A DNA stretch of 63,106 nt from NCBI GenBank assembly GCA_003162475.1, contig PMOI01000016.1, positions 72,279 through 135,384 on the forward strand, in the 5' to 3' direction. The DNA is from Acidimicrobiaceae bacterium. GTDB taxonomy: Bacteria; Actinomycetota; Acidimicrobiia; Acidimicrobiales; RAAP-2. The translations under genes and the position numbers were made by a program. Below are positions 1-9,100 of this stretch, in pieces; the first letter of the stretch is position 1, and each line of letters opens with the position of its first letter. The notes below the pieces were generated by a model. That model searched no databases and had not been told where the DNA came from. It worked only from the letters and a program-made list of their open reading frames with translations.

Positions 1-1014
1 GGTGAAGATGTCGCTGCGCGGACCCTCGGTCATGGTTGCCTGGGCGTTGGTCGTGGCCTTCGCGGTTCCTTGATCGAAGCCCGCGGCGATGACCGTGACG
101 CGCACGGCCTCGCCGATCGAGTCGTCGATGACGCTGCCGAAGATGATGTTCGCGTCGGGGTGCGCCACCGAGTGAATGATCTCCGCCGCTTGAGTGACCT
201 CGCTCAAGGTCACGCCCGAACCACCCACGATGTTCATCAAGATACCGCGGGCCCCGTCGATGGAGGCCTCGAGCAGCGGCGAGGTAATAGCGGCGCGCGC
301 GGCGTTGACCGCGCGACCTTCGCCCGTTGAACTACCAACGCCCATGATGGCCGTGCCGGCGTTGCGCATGACGGTGTTCACGTCGGCGAAGTCCGTGTTG
401 ATCAGTCCGGGCACCGTGATGAGGTCGGTCACCCCGCGCACGGCGGAGAGCAGGACGTCGTCGGCGATCTTGAAGGCGTCGAGCATCGAGGTGTCGGGCG
501 CGGTCACGGAGAGCAGTCGGTCGTTCGGGATGACGATCAGGGTGTCCACCTTTTCGCGCAAGGCCTGGATGCCCTTTTCGGCCTGGGTGGCACGGCGCTT
601 ACCCTCGAAGGAGAAAGGGCGCGTCACGACGCCGATGGTCAAGATACCCAGGGCGCGCGCGATCTCCGCCACGACGGGCGCGGCGCCGGTACCGGTGCCA
701 CCGCCCTCGCCGGCCGTGATGAAGACCATGTCGGTGTCCTTCAGAGCCTCTTCGATCTCGGCACGGTGGTCCTCGGCGGCTAGGCGGCCGACCTCGGGGT
801 CGCTACCGGCCCCCAGACCTCTCGTCAACTGACGCCCGATGTCGATCTTGAGGTCGGCTTCGGAGAGCAACAGAGCCTGCGCGTCGGTGTTCGCGGCGAT
901 GAACTCGATGTTTTTGAGGCCCGACGTGATCATTCGGTTCACCGCGTTCGCACCGCCGCCGCCAACGCCGATGACTTTGATCACGGCGTGGTAGTTGCTC
1001 TGATTGAGACTCAT
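1..1014 (-). CDS. ftsZ: Cell division GTPase FtsZ (3' end cut by window edge)
   Basis: This is the tubulin-like GTPase that polymerises into the Z-ring at mid-cell. The first 338 codons lie in the window; the C-terminal linker and tail that bind partner proteins are missing. The N-terminal nucleotide loop [11 protein letters not shown] is at residues 16-26, the tubulin signature GGGTGTG at 104-110, and a catalytic T7-type NTDFAD further on. The ATG at 1014 follows GGGGAG at good spacing. It is the last gene of the division cluster, 110 bases after ftsQ, with its own promoter-like signal in that gap. No ftsA precedes it, as is normal in Actinobacteria. Confidence 0.98.
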   Translation of the reverse strand, partial: MSLNQSNYHAVIKVIGVGGGGANAVNRMITSGLKNIEFIAANTDAQALLLSEADLKIDIGRQLTRGLGAGSDPEVGRLAAEDHRAEIEEALKDTDMVFITAGEGGGTGTGAAPVVAEIARALGILTIGVVTRPFSFEGKRRATQAEKGIQALREKVDTLIVIPNDRLLSVTAPDTSMLDAFKIADDVLLSAVRGVTDLITVPGLINTDFADVNTVMRNAGTAIMGVGSSTGEGRAVNAARAAITSPLLEASIDGARGILMNIVGGSGVTLSEVTQAAEIIHSVAHPDANIIFGSVIDDSIGEAVRVTVIAAGFDQGTAKATTNAQATMTEGPRSDIFT

Positions 1015-1073
1015 AGGCTCCCCTTGGCTATCTCTTCTATTGTTACCGCCTTAGCGGGGGCGGCGTCGCGAAC

Positions 1074-1111
1074 AGTCACTGAAGGCTAGTCAGTGACTAC
1101 ATTTTGGTCAA
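1074..1111 (-). promoter_or_regulatory. Candidate ftsZ promoter overlapped by a 9-bp inverted repeat
   Basis: On the minus strand TTGACC (1111-1106) is followed after exactly 17 bases by TAGCCT (1088-1083), a good -35 with a weak -10. The -10 lies in the 7-base spacer of a perfect inverted repeat, AGTCACTGA (1074-1082) and TCAGTGACT (1090-1098). No T-run follows, so a terminator is unlikely. An operator or an mRNA structure in the ftsZ leader fits better. Function is inferred from layout only. Confidence 0.45.
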
Positions 1112-1124
1112 ATGCTTGGCTTTC

Positions 1125-1973
1125 TCACGAGTGCGTCGGCGGCGTCACCGCCAACTCGTCGGGTACCGTCACGTCGACGACGTCACCGGGCACGAGCTGG
1201 CTGTGCGCGATCACCGACGCGATCGCGACGAACTTGGCGTGCAGGTTGGTCGCCGGACCCACGATGAACGTGACGGGCGTGGTCAACTTGATCGTCACGG
1301 TGCCCCGCGCGTCGTCCGTGATCATCGCGACCTGCGACGCGAACGCGCGTGGCAGTTGGCTCGCGACGTAGGCCGCGGCGCGTCCGGCCCGGGCGAAGGG
1401 CCACGTCGCCGAGGTCGGGTGCAAGTACGAAAGCGTGGGCATGTTGGTCTTGAGTGGCGCGACGCCGAGCGCTCGCCCGGCGTCATCGACGTACTCGAGC
1501 ACGTGCTTGGCGTTGAAGGCCACCGCCACCGCGACGCTCTCGCGCACGGTCACCACCACCGAGCTCGGCCAGTGCTTGGTGACCTCGACGCCGTTGATCC
1601 ACGTGAAGGCCGACAGATTCTTCTTGATCGTCGCGTCACTGAGATTGATCATCGAGGGATGGCTCGTGAGACCCGACGCCGTGAGCAGGGCCGACGACGT
1701 CTCGTGGTGAAAGCCAACGAAGGTGACGTGCTGCACGCGAAAGTACGACTGACGAAGCGTCCACTGCGTGGCGAAGGTGAGGGCGGTCACGACCACACCG
1801 AGCACGAGCAGCCACTTCGTGAGTCGTTGAACCCGTCGACGCGCCGCGCGTGGGCGTTCGCCCTTCGAGCGCGCCGGTGTCGCCGGGCTCGTGGGGCGAC
1901 GAGGGGCACTCGTTCGCTGCGCAGCGTTGGCTCGTCGCGGGCTCTTCGTTAGGGTGACGCGCCTGCGGCTCAC
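1125..1973 (-). CDS. ftsQ: Cell division protein FtsQ/DivIB
   Basis: FtsQ is a bitopic divisome protein that links early Z-ring proteins to the FtsL/FtsB and FtsW/FtsI synthesis machinery. The 282-residue product has a long Arg/Pro-rich cytoplasmic tail (1-53), one membrane segment (about 54-71) and a POTRA-type extracytoplasmic domain starting near 77 (YFRVQHVTFVGF). FtsQ diverges fast, so the call rests on this architecture plus position between murB and ftsZ. Its start overlaps the murB stop by 4 bases, indicating translational coupling. Confidence 0.92.
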   Translation of the reverse strand: MSRRRVTLTKSPRRANAAQRTSAPRRPTSPATPARSKGERPRAARRRVQRLTKWLLVLGVVVTALTFATQWTLRQSYFRVQHVTFVGFHHETSSALLTASGLTSHPSMINLSDATIKKNLSAFTWINGVEVTKHWPSSVVVTVRESVAVAVAFNAKHVLEYVDDAGRALGVAPLKTNMPTLSYLHPTSATWPFARAGRAAAYVASQLPRAFASQVAMITDDARGTVTIKLTTPVTFIVGPATNLHAKFVAIASVIAHSQLVPGDVVDVTVPDELAVTPPTHS

Positions 1974-2884
1974 GGCGTCACCCCGAAGCCAATGAAGCGA
2001 TGCTCGCTGATGAGCGTGACGCCCGAGTCTTCGAGCACGCGGTCGCGAATGAGACTCAACAGCGTGAAGACGTCGTCGGCGCGGCCCGTGGCGTCGGCTT
2101 GAATGAAGTTCGCGTGCTTCTCGCTAACGCGCGCGCTGGCGTAGCGAAGTCCCTTGCACCCGGCCGCTTCGATGAGACGCGCGGCGTGGTCGTGCGGTGG
2201 GTTTCGAAAGACGCTGCCCGCGTTGGCGCCCCCGGGCTGGTGTTCACGACGCCAGCGAACGACGTCGCGCACGTTCTCCTCCGCTACTGCCGCGTCGCCC
2301 CTGTGAAGATACAACCTCGCCGACACAACGACGTCGCCCACGCGCAGCGCACTGGTGCGATAGCCGAGGCCGAGGCGCTGCCTCGTCCAGGTCTCGGTCG
2401 TACCGGCCGTCCAGATGGTCGCGTTCCCGATCGACGCGGCGAGGTCGTCCCCGTGCCCTCCGGCGTTCATCGCCACGCCGCCTCCGAAGGTCCCCGGTAC
2501 ACCCACGGCCCACTCGAATCCGACGACGCCGTCGCTCGCGAGTCGACGCGCTGCCTTGGGCATGTCGAGCCCGGCCCCGGCCTCCACGACGACCAGCTCG
2601 CCCTCGTCGCGCCACGTCAACGTCGCGAGTTCGCCAGCGAGATGGACCACGAGCACGTCATGTTCACCGTCCTCGACGAGGAGGTTCGAACCGTTGCCCA
2701 CGCTCAAGATGCCCAGTCCCGTCTCGGTCATAAGTGGACCGAGCTCGTCGAGGTCAGCGAGTGATGAGAGCGTCACCAGCAGGCGCACGCTCCCGCCCAC
2801 GCGGTACGTCGTTCGTGCGCCGAGCGGTGCGTGTTCCTGCACCCGGTCTCCCCCGAGTGCGACGAGTGCGTCGAACGCGTTCAC
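1970..2884 (-). CDS. murB: UDP-N-acetylenolpyruvoylglucosamine reductase MurB
   Basis: MurB is the FAD-dependent reductase that makes UDP-MurNAc from enolpyruvyl-UDP-GlcNAc, using NADPH, in the cytoplasm. FAD-binding features include VGNGSNLLV (62-70) and GVPGTFGGGVAMNAGG (128-143). The catalytic serine is in NAGSVFRNP (Ser224), and SEKHANFI lies in the C-terminal domain. At 304 residues it is of normal length. It overlaps murC upstream and ftsQ downstream by 4 bases each. Confidence 0.97.
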   Translation of the reverse strand: MNAFDALVALGGDRVQEHAPLGARTTYRVGGSVRLLVTLSSLADLDELGPLMTETGLGILSVGNGSNLLVEDGEHDVLVVHLAGELATLTWRDEGELVVVEAGAGLDMPKAARRLASDGVVGFEWAVGVPGTFGGGVAMNAGGHGDDLAASIGNATIWTAGTTETWTRQRLGLGYRTSALRVGDVVVSARLYLHRGDAAVAEENVRDVVRWRREHQPGGANAGSVFRNPPHDHAARLIEAAGCKGLRYASARVSEKHANFIQADATGRADDVFTLLSLIRDRVLEDSGVTLISEHRFIGFGVTP

Positions 2885-4245
2885 GCGAGGCCCCCCGCGA
2901 GTGTGTTGATGATCGAGCCGACGTCGCCCGCACCGAGGACGAGCAGTACGTCGCTATCGTCGACCAACTGTTCGAGGAGCCCGCCGACGAGCGCGAGATC
3001 CTCACAGTAGAGCGTGTCGAGCGCAGGGTCGTGACGTTGAAGGGCGTTGGCGATCAACGCACCCGTGGCGCCCGTCGGGTTGGCCTCACCGGCGAGGTAG
3101 ATGTCGGTCACGATGACGTGGCGTGCGCCTTCGAAAGATGAAGCGAACTGCTCGGCCAGCGCGAGGGTGCGCGTGACGCGATGGGGTTGGAAGACCACCG
3201 TCACGCGCTCGTATCCGCCGGCGCGCGTCGCGGCCAGCGTCGCCCTGATCTCACCAGGAAGGTGGGCGTAGTCCTCGTAGACGTCGACGCCACGCCACGC
3301 GCCGCGGTACTGATAGCGCCTCGGCGCGCCGACGAAGTTCGACAGTCCCCGCACGACGGCATCGTCACTCACGCCCAACTCGTGCGCCAGCACCGCAACG
3401 AGCGCGGCGTTCGCCACGTTGTGCGCACCGGTAACGCGAAGCCGGATCTCGAGCGTCGTGCCCAGTCCGTTCAAGCGAAACGTCGCACGGCGGCGCTCGA
3501 GTTCCACGTTCGTAACGCGCCACGTCGATCCCGGCGCGGTGCCCACGATCACGTACGAACGCGCCACCGAGCCCAGCACTCGCGCGACGCCCGCGTCGTC
3601 GCCCCAGGCAACGAAGGGCCCGCTCGTGCGCTCCACCAGGTCGACGAAGGCCGTCTCGAGGGTCTCGACGGAGCCGTAGTGATCGAGGTGATCCGCCTCC
3701 ACGTTCAGCAGTCCGAGCGCGTAGGGACGCAGCTCGCCAAAGGTGCCGTAACTCTCGTCGACTTCAACGATGACGTCGCCGCTGCCCCAGTGACCGTTCG
3801 CGCCCACGCCGAGCACGGGCGCGCCGACGAGCCAGCCATCGTCTCGACCGGCGGCGAGGGCGACCTGCACCATCATCGAGGCGGCGGTGGTCTTGCCGTG
3901 GGTTCCGGTGAGGCCAATGACCTTCTTCATCAGTGAGAGTTCGTAGAAGGCGTTCGCGCGCGACACCATCGCCGCGCCGTTCTCGCGCGCTGCGACAAGT
4001 TCGACGTGATCGGGCGCCACCGCCGGCGACCACAGCACCACCTCGGCCGCGTCGACGTGGTGAGGGTCGTGACCGACGAAGGTCGTGACGCGACGAGCGC
4101 GCAGGTCTTCGAGGATCGGCGTGTCCGTCGCGTCGCAGCCACTCACTTCGGCGCCCATCTCCGCGAGCATCATCGCTAAAGCACTCATGCCCGCGCCACC
4201 CACGCCCACGACGTGAATGCGCTGTCCCGCGCTGAAGGCGCTCAC
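2881..4245 (-). CDS. murC: UDP-N-acetylmuramate--L-alanine ligase MurC
   Basis: MurC is the first of the ATP-dependent Mur ligases and adds L-Ala to UDP-MurNAc. The N-terminal Rossmann motif HVVGVGGAGMSALA is at about 11-24, the ATP P-loop GTHGKTT at 114-120, and the central-domain motif EVDESYGTF follows. A His rather than Asn in TGTHGKT and the early GxGGxGM motif separate it from MurD, MurE and MurF. At 454 residues it is full length. It overlaps murG and murB by 4 bases on each side. Confidence 0.97.
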   Translation of the reverse strand: MSAFSAGQRIHVVGVGGAGMSALAMMLAEMGAEVSGCDATDTPILEDLRARRVTTFVGHDPHHVDAAEVVLWSPAVAPDHVELVAARENGAAMVSRANAFYELSLMKKVIGLTGTHGKTTAASMMVQVALAAGRDDGWLVGAPVLGVGANGHWGSGDVIVEVDESYGTFGELRPYALGLLNVEADHLDHYGSVETLETAFVDLVERTSGPFVAWGDDAGVARVLGSVARSYVIVGTAPGSTWRVTNVELERRRATFRLNGLGTTLEIRLRVTGAHNVANAALVAVLAHELGVSDDAVVRGLSNFVGAPRRYQYRGAWRGVDVYEDYAHLPGEIRATLAATRAGGYERVTVVFQPHRVTRTLALAEQFASSFEGARHVIVTDIYLAGEANPTGATGALIANALQRHDPALDTLYCEDLALVGGLLEQLVDDSDVLLVLGAGDVGSIINTLAGGLA

Positions 4246-5360
4246 GAACTGACTCGAACGTCAAGAATCACCGTGGCGATCGCGCGAGCGGCGTCGCGTC
4301 TCGCTAGCGTGCCTGCGCCGCGTTCCATCGATGCGAGCGTCATAGGGTCCATCATCGTGTCGAGGAGTCCGGCCAACGCGGCGCCCGTGCAGTCCGCGTC
4401 TCGCAGAAGTTGCGCTCCCCCGACGTTCACCACGGCCTCGGCGTTCTTCGTTTGGTGATCGCCCGGCGCACCGGGCAACGGCACCAGGACCGACGGAATC
4501 GAGAGCACGGTCAACTCCGCGACCGTCACCGCGCCAGCGCGACAGATCGCCACGTCACAGAGCGTCCAGAGCTCGGCCATCTCCCCGAAGGCGACCACGC
4601 GGTAGTCGAGGCCGTCACTCGGAAGCACACGGGTCGACATCTCGTCGAAGTCCCGATGACCGGTCACGTGGATGATCGCGCGATCGGCGCGCGTGCTCCA
4701 CTCGACCGCGAGGTCTCGAACGGCCCGGTTTACGCGCGTCGACCCCAATGAACCGGTCATCACGACGACGACCTTTCGCTCCGCGTCGATCGGTGGCGTT
4801 CGCGCAGCCTTCGCGTCGCCGCGCGCGACCTTCGACCGGTCAACGTTCTCGATCGCCGTGCGAAGGGGTGCTCCCGTCACGACGACGTTCTCACCCTTGA
4901 CGGGAAAGGCGCAGCATCGCTTTCGCGCGTAGTTGGCGACGACGCGCTGCGCGGCACCGGGAGCAGCGTCCAGTTCCACCAGCACGAGTGGCGTGCGCCA
5001 GCACATCGCCGCGACCGAGACCGCGAACGAGGCGTACCCGCCCACCGACACCACCACCGAAGGTCGCCAACGACGCACCAGCACGATCGCGAGCGCGAGC
5101 GCGCTCACGAGCCCGGCCACCGCGCCCACGTTGGCCACCACGTCGCGCGCGCGCCAAGAGCGGCGAACACCCCTTCCGGGCAGCAGCGTCAGCGCGACGC
5201 TGGTGTTCGCAAGTAGTTGGCGTTCTTGACCGCGACGACTACCCACGAAGCGCAACTCACTCGACGTGAGACCCGCGTCACGCAGTGCGTCGGCCACGGC
5301 TTGCATCGGAAACACGTGCCCACCCGTGCCGCCCCCAGTGATGACGACGGGGCCGGACAT
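4242..5360 (-). CDS. murG: Lipid II synthase, GlcNAc transferase MurG
   Basis: MurG is a peripheral membrane GT-B glycosyltransferase that transfers GlcNAc from UDP-GlcNAc to lipid I, giving lipid II on the inner leaflet. The N-terminal glycine-rich loop GGGTGGHVFP is at 9-18. The second G-loop GSLGSTRVN and the donor-site stretch ICRAGAVTVAEL with LVPLPGAPGDHQTKNAE are present. Length (372) is typical. The start shares one base with the ftsW stop and the end overlaps murC by 4, matching the usual ftsW-murG-murC order. Confidence 0.97.
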   Translation of the reverse strand: MSGPVVITGGGTGGHVFPMQAVADALRDAGLTSSELRFVGSRRGQERQLLANTSVALTLLPGRGVRRSWRARDVVANVGAVAGLVSALALAIVLVRRWRPSVVVSVGGYASFAVSVAAMCWRTPLVLVELDAAPGAAQRVVANYARKRCCAFPVKGENVVVTGAPLRTAIENVDRSKVARGDAKAARTPPIDAERKVVVVMTGSLGSTRVNRAVRDLAVEWSTRADRAIIHVTGHRDFDEMSTRVLPSDGLDYRVVAFGEMAELWTLCDVAICRAGAVTVAELTVLSIPSVLVPLPGAPGDHQTKNAEAVVNVGGAQLLRDADCTGAALAGLLDTMMDPMTLASMERGAGTLARRDAARAIATVILDVRVSS

Positions 5361-6664
5361 TAGTAGCTCCGCGGGTCACGCCGAGGGGGATGGGGGCGAC
5401 GTACCGGCCGTTGGGCGCGGGGTCGTTCGAGCGTCTGGCGAAAGTTCGTCAGTCGATACTCGCGAATCGTGAGATCGTCCGTACGACTTCGATCGTGGGC
5501 GATGTTGTAGAGCAGACCGACCGCGGCGAGTTCGGTGATCAACGCCGTTCCGCCATAGGAGAAGAAGGGTAACGGCACGCCGGTCACGGCCCACCACCCC
5601 ACGACCGAAGAGATGTTGATCAATGCCTCCACGGCGATCCACGTCGTGATACCCACCGCGACCAGGCGATACACTTGGTTGGAACACTGTTGGGCGATGC
5701 GCACCGAGACCATCAAGAACGCGACAAAGAGCGCAAGCACCGCCAACGTCCCGATGAGGCCCAGCTCTTCGCCCACGATCGCGAAGATGAAGTCCGTGTG
5801 AGGATTAGGAAGGAGTCCCCACTTCTCACGACTGTGGCCGAGCCCGAGTCCCGTCACGCCGCCGACACCGAGTCCGATGCGTGACTGCAGCAGTTGGTAA
5901 CCGCTGCCCGCCAAGTTGGAGTTGGGGTGAAGGAATGAGAAGAAGCGCGTCGCGGAGTAGGGCGACGTCAGGAGGTAGGTCCCCACCGCGAACCCCGTCA
6001 AGACGACGACCGAGCCGAGGAGGCGTCGAGAGAGTCCCGCGACCGCCAAGATTGACACGGCGATCACCAACACCACCGACGCAGTGCCGATGTCGGGCTC
6101 GAGGACGATCAAGCCGCAGCCCAGCGAGATCGGCAACGTCCAAATGGCGAGTTGCCTCCAGTTATTTAGTTCGTCGTGATGGTGTTGGACCAACCAGGCG
6201 ATGAACAACACGGTGCAGAGTTTGAAGAGCTCCGACGGCTGGAGATTGATGAGGTGCAAGTTCAGCCAACGCTTACCGCCGTTCGACGTGACGCCGACGG
6301 CCTTGACCGCGAGCAACAAGAACAGTCCGGCCACAATGAGCAGTGGCGCACTCTTGACGAGACGGTCGAGTCGCACTCGGGCCGCGACGTACAACGCGAA
6401 CACGCCGAGACAGAGGTACGCAACGTCGTGGACCATGGTCGAAAAGGCCGTGCCACCATTGGCCGCCGCCTGACCCTCACTGGCGGAAGCGACGAAGATC
6501 GTGCCAAAGATGACGAGGGCCGTCGTCACCATCAACAAGACGCGGCCAGTCGCGTTACCCCTCGGCAGTGGATGCAAGAAACCGCGCACCCGTTGGGGCT
6601 TTGGGGCTCGGACGCTCTCGCGGGCCGGGGCCACTCGACTTCGTTCGCGCGTCTTCACGGTCAC
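5360..6664 (-). CDS. ftsW: Peptidoglycan glycosyltransferase FtsW (SEDS family)
   Basis: FtsW is the septal SEDS glycan polymerase that works with the transpeptidase FtsI. From the chosen start the product is 434 residues with about ten membrane segments. It carries the SEDS hallmarks NLHLINLQPSELFK, LEPDIGTA, and near the C-terminus GVPLPFFSYGGTAL. The frame is open to an ATG at 6772, but that would overlap mraY by 112 bases. GTG at 6664 gives a 4-base GTGA overlap with the mraY stop, and a second GTG at 6658 is also possible behind AAGGTG. The mature N-terminus is therefore inferred. murD, often found before ftsW, is absent. Confidence 0.95.
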   Translation of the reverse strand: MTVKTRERSRVAPARESVRAPKPQRVRGFLHPLPRGNATGRVLLMVTTALVIFGTIFVASASEGQAAANGGTAFSTMVHDVAYLCLGVFALYVAARVRLDRLVKSAPLLIVAGLFLLLAVKAVGVTSNGGKRWLNLHLINLQPSELFKLCTVLFIAWLVQHHHDELNNWRQLAIWTLPISLGCGLIVLEPDIGTASVVLVIAVSILAVAGLSRRLLGSVVVLTGFAVGTYLLTSPYSATRFFSFLHPNSNLAGSGYQLLQSRIGLGVGGVTGLGLGHSREKWGLLPNPHTDFIFAIVGEELGLIGTLAVLALFVAFLMVSVRIAQQCSNQVYRLVAVGITTWIAVEALINISSVVGWWAVTGVPLPFFSYGGTALITELAAVGLLYNIAHDRSRTDDLTIREYRLTNFRQTLERPRAQRPVRRPHPPRRDPRSY

Positions 6665-7695
6665 ACCACCTTGCCGATCTTCAAGAAGTCGCCATAGAAG
6701 ATGCCAAGTCCCAACATCGCCAAGAGTCCCGCGAGGATCCAGAACCGAATGATGACCGTCGTCTCGGGCCATCCGCGCAGCTCAAAGTGATGGTGAAAGG
6801 GCGCCATTCGAAAGATCCGCCGCCCGAAAAGGCGAAAACTGAGCACCTGGAGAATCACCGAAGCGGTCTCGGCGACGAAGAGTCCACCGATAATGACCAG
6901 CAAGAGGTCGAGGTCCATCAAGAGGCACAGCGCGCCCAGACCCGTGCCGATCGCCAGAGAACCGGTGTCCCCCATGATGATGCGCGCCGGTGCCGCGTTC
7001 CACCACAAGAAGCCCAGACACGCACCCACGAGACCCACCGCCACGAGACCGAGATCGAGTGAAGAGTGCAGATGATAGATCGCGAAGTGTCGAAACTGCC
7101 AGTAACCAATGATGGACAACACGCCAAAGCAGAACGTGGCCGATCCAGCCGCGAGCCCGTCAAGCCCGTCGGTCAGATTCACGGCGTTTGACGTCGCGAT
7201 GATGACGAAGGCGGCGAGAAAGAACCAACCGGCGGCCGTCAAGTTCCAACCCGGCAACGTCACGCGAGTGAAAGAGAGAGCCGTCGACGTATGCACCCAG
7301 GTGAGGGCCAACACCGCGAAGACGCCGGCGATAACAAGTTGTCCGATGAACTTTCCTCGCTTGTTCAACCCGAGGTTTCGCGCGTTGCGGATGGCCAAGT
7401 AGTCGTCGACGAAACCGAGGAGTCCCGAGGCGATGATCACGAGTACCGCGAGTTCGCCCGCGCGGGTGAAGGTGATGGACGTGCCGACGTGACCCATGCA
7501 GTAGCCGAGCACCGCGGCGAACACGATGATGACTCCGCCCATGGTGGGCGTGCCCGCCTTGTGGTGATGGGTGGAGGGACCGTCTTCACGAATCTGTTGA
7601 CCGAGTGATCGAGCACTGAGGAACTTGATCCACAGTGGCGTCAGTATCAGCGCGCAGAGGAACCCGACGCCTCCCGACTCCATCAAACTCAACAT
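6661..7695 (-). CDS. mraY: Phospho-N-acetylmuramoyl-pentapeptide-transferase MraY
   Basis: MraY is the integral membrane enzyme that transfers phospho-MurNAc-pentapeptide to undecaprenyl phosphate, giving lipid I. The catalytic FVDDYLAIRN (Asp97-Asp98) is visible, with NLTDGLDGLAAG, a GDTGSLAIG loop and the C-terminal MAPFHHHFELRGW. At 344 residues with about ten membrane segments it is of normal size. It starts 7 bases after the murE stop, where murF would usually sit. Confidence 0.97.
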   Translation of the reverse strand: MLSLMESGGVGFLCALILTPLWIKFLSARSLGQQIREDGPSTHHHKAGTPTMGGVIIVFAAVLGYCMGHVGTSITFTRAGELAVLVIIASGLLGFVDDYLAIRNARNLGLNKRGKFIGQLVIAGVFAVLALTWVHTSTALSFTRVTLPGWNLTAAGWFFLAAFVIIATSNAVNLTDGLDGLAAGSATFCFGVLSIIGYWQFRHFAIYHLHSSLDLGLVAVGLVGACLGFLWWNAAPARIIMGDTGSLAIGTGLGALCLLMDLDLLLVIIGGLFVAETASVILQVLSFRLFGRRIFRMAPFHHHFELRGWPETTVIIRFWILAGLLAMLGLGIFYGDFLKIGKVV

Positions 7696-7702
7696 GACAT
7701 CC

Positions 7703-9100
7703 TCACTTCAAAAGTTCCTTCGCTACCACACGGTCGTCGAAAGGGATCACGAGATCGCCCACCGTCTGGGTCGACTCATGCCCCTTGCCGGCGAGTACGA
7801 CGACGTCGCCGGCCGACGCACTTTCGAGAGCCAGCGTGATGGCTCGACGACGGTCGCTCTCGCGAACGACCTGCGCACCCGGCGCGAAGCCCGTCGCCAC
7901 CGCATCAATGATGGCATCTGGCGCTTCGGAGCGGGGGTTATCCGAGGTCAGAACGGTGAGATCGGACGCGCTCGAGACCACGCGACCCATCTCGGACCGC
8001 TTCGAACGGTCGCGATCACCACCGGCCCCAAAGACGGTGATGATCCGACCCTCGGACCGCAAGGAACGAACGTCACCGAGCAGTCGCTGGAGGCCCTCGG
8101 GCGTGTGCGCGTAATCGACGATGACCGTCACGTCGCGGCCGTAGAGCATCTCGAAACGTCCGGGTACTGACACGACGTCGCCCATGGACGCCGCCACGGC
8201 GGCGTCGTCGGCGCCGAGGGTGCTCACGATGGCCATCGCGAGCAGCGCGTTGTCCACGTTGTAGCCACCCACGAGTGGGGAGTTCACGAGATGACCTCGC
8301 CAGAAGAACGTCGAGCCAAGTAGCGAGGTGCCAACGTCAACGGCGTCGGCGCGCGACACGCGTGTCACCGGGAGATCCGTCATCTCGGCGAGGCGTTCGC
8401 CGTAAGGGTCGTCCGTCCAGATGACGGCGCGCTTGGCGTACTCATTCGTGAAGAGTGACGCCTTCGTTTCGAAGTACTCCTCCATGGTGCCGTGGTAGTC
8501 CAGGTGGTCGTGACTGAGGTTGGTAAAGGCGGCCACGCAAAATCGCAGTCCGTCCACTCGATGTTGATCGAGGGCGTGACTCGACACCTCGAGGGCGATC
8601 AACGCGTCGTTGGTCGCGGGATCGAAGTTCGCCACGATCGCCGCGAGGGTGCGAAAGAGCTCGGGCGCCGCGGGGGTCGTTCGTTCGTTGGTTAACGTGC
8701 CGATGCTCGCGGTGTTCCACGAAAGCGCGCGCCCCAACGAGGCCACGATGGACGTCACGCTCGTCTTGCCGTTCGTGCCCGTCACGCCGACCAACTTCGC
8801 CTTCGTCTCGGGATGACCGGTCAGTGTGGCACTCGCGTGTGCCAACAGTGCGCGTAGCTGCGAGGTCGGAACTACCACCACGGGCACCTCGAGTTTGAGG
8901 TCGTCGTCGGCCACGACGCAACTCGCCCCGCGCGCCACCGCGTCTCGCGCAAAACGCGCACCGTGTTGCGCGGTGCCGGGCATCGCGAAGAAGAGCGTGC
9001 CCGGCGTGCAGTCTCGCGAGTCGTTCTCGACGCGAGTTATCTCGAGGCTGCTCGTCGCGACGTCGATCGAGACATCGTCCAAGATGTCGCCGAGTTGCAT
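7703..9100 (-). CDS. murE: UDP-MurNAc-tripeptide ligase MurE
   Basis: MurE adds the third stem-peptide residue to UDP-MurNAc-L-Ala-D-Glu. The ATP loop GVTGTNGKTSVTS (TGTNGKT at 107-113), EVSSHALDQHR, FTNLSHDHLDYHG and VDYAHTPEGL are all MurE motifs. DNPRSE at 387-392 is the signature associated with meso-diaminopimelate rather than lysine, so a DAP-type wall is inferred. At 465 residues it is a little shorter than many MurE proteins. The start codon shares one base with the ftsI stop (TGATG). Confidence 0.96.
   Translation of the reverse strand: MQLGDILDDVSIDVATSSLEITRVENDSRDCTPGTLFFAMPGTAQHGARFARDAVARGASCVVADDDLKLEVPVVVVPTSQLRALLAHASATLTGHPETKAKLVGVTGTNGKTSVTSIVASLGRALSWNTASIGTLTNERTTPAAPELFRTLAAIVANFDPATNDALIALEVSSHALDQHRVDGLRFCVAAFTNLSHDHLDYHGTMEEYFETKASLFTNEYAKRAVIWTDDPYGERLAEMTDLPVTRVSRADAVDVGTSLLGSTFFWRGHLVNSPLVGGYNVDNALLAMAIVSTLGADDAAVAASMGDVVSVPGRFEMLYGRDVTVIVDYAHTPEGLQRLLGDVRSLRSEGRIITVFGAGGDRDRSKRSEMGRVVSSASDLTVLTSDNPRSEAPDAIIDAVATGFAPGAQVVRESDRRRAITLALESASAGDVVVLAGKGHESTQTVGDLVIPFDDRVVAKELLK

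Noticed and set aside
1104..1952. 282-codon plus-strand frame antisense to ftsQ
   Set aside because: It mirrors ftsQ almost exactly, is Arg/His-rich, and has no family motif. High-GC coding DNA often leaves such open antisense frames.
6665..6772. Longer N-terminus for FtsW from ATG 6772
   Set aside because: It would overlap mraY by 112 bases; GTG at 6664 gives the usual 4-base overlap.
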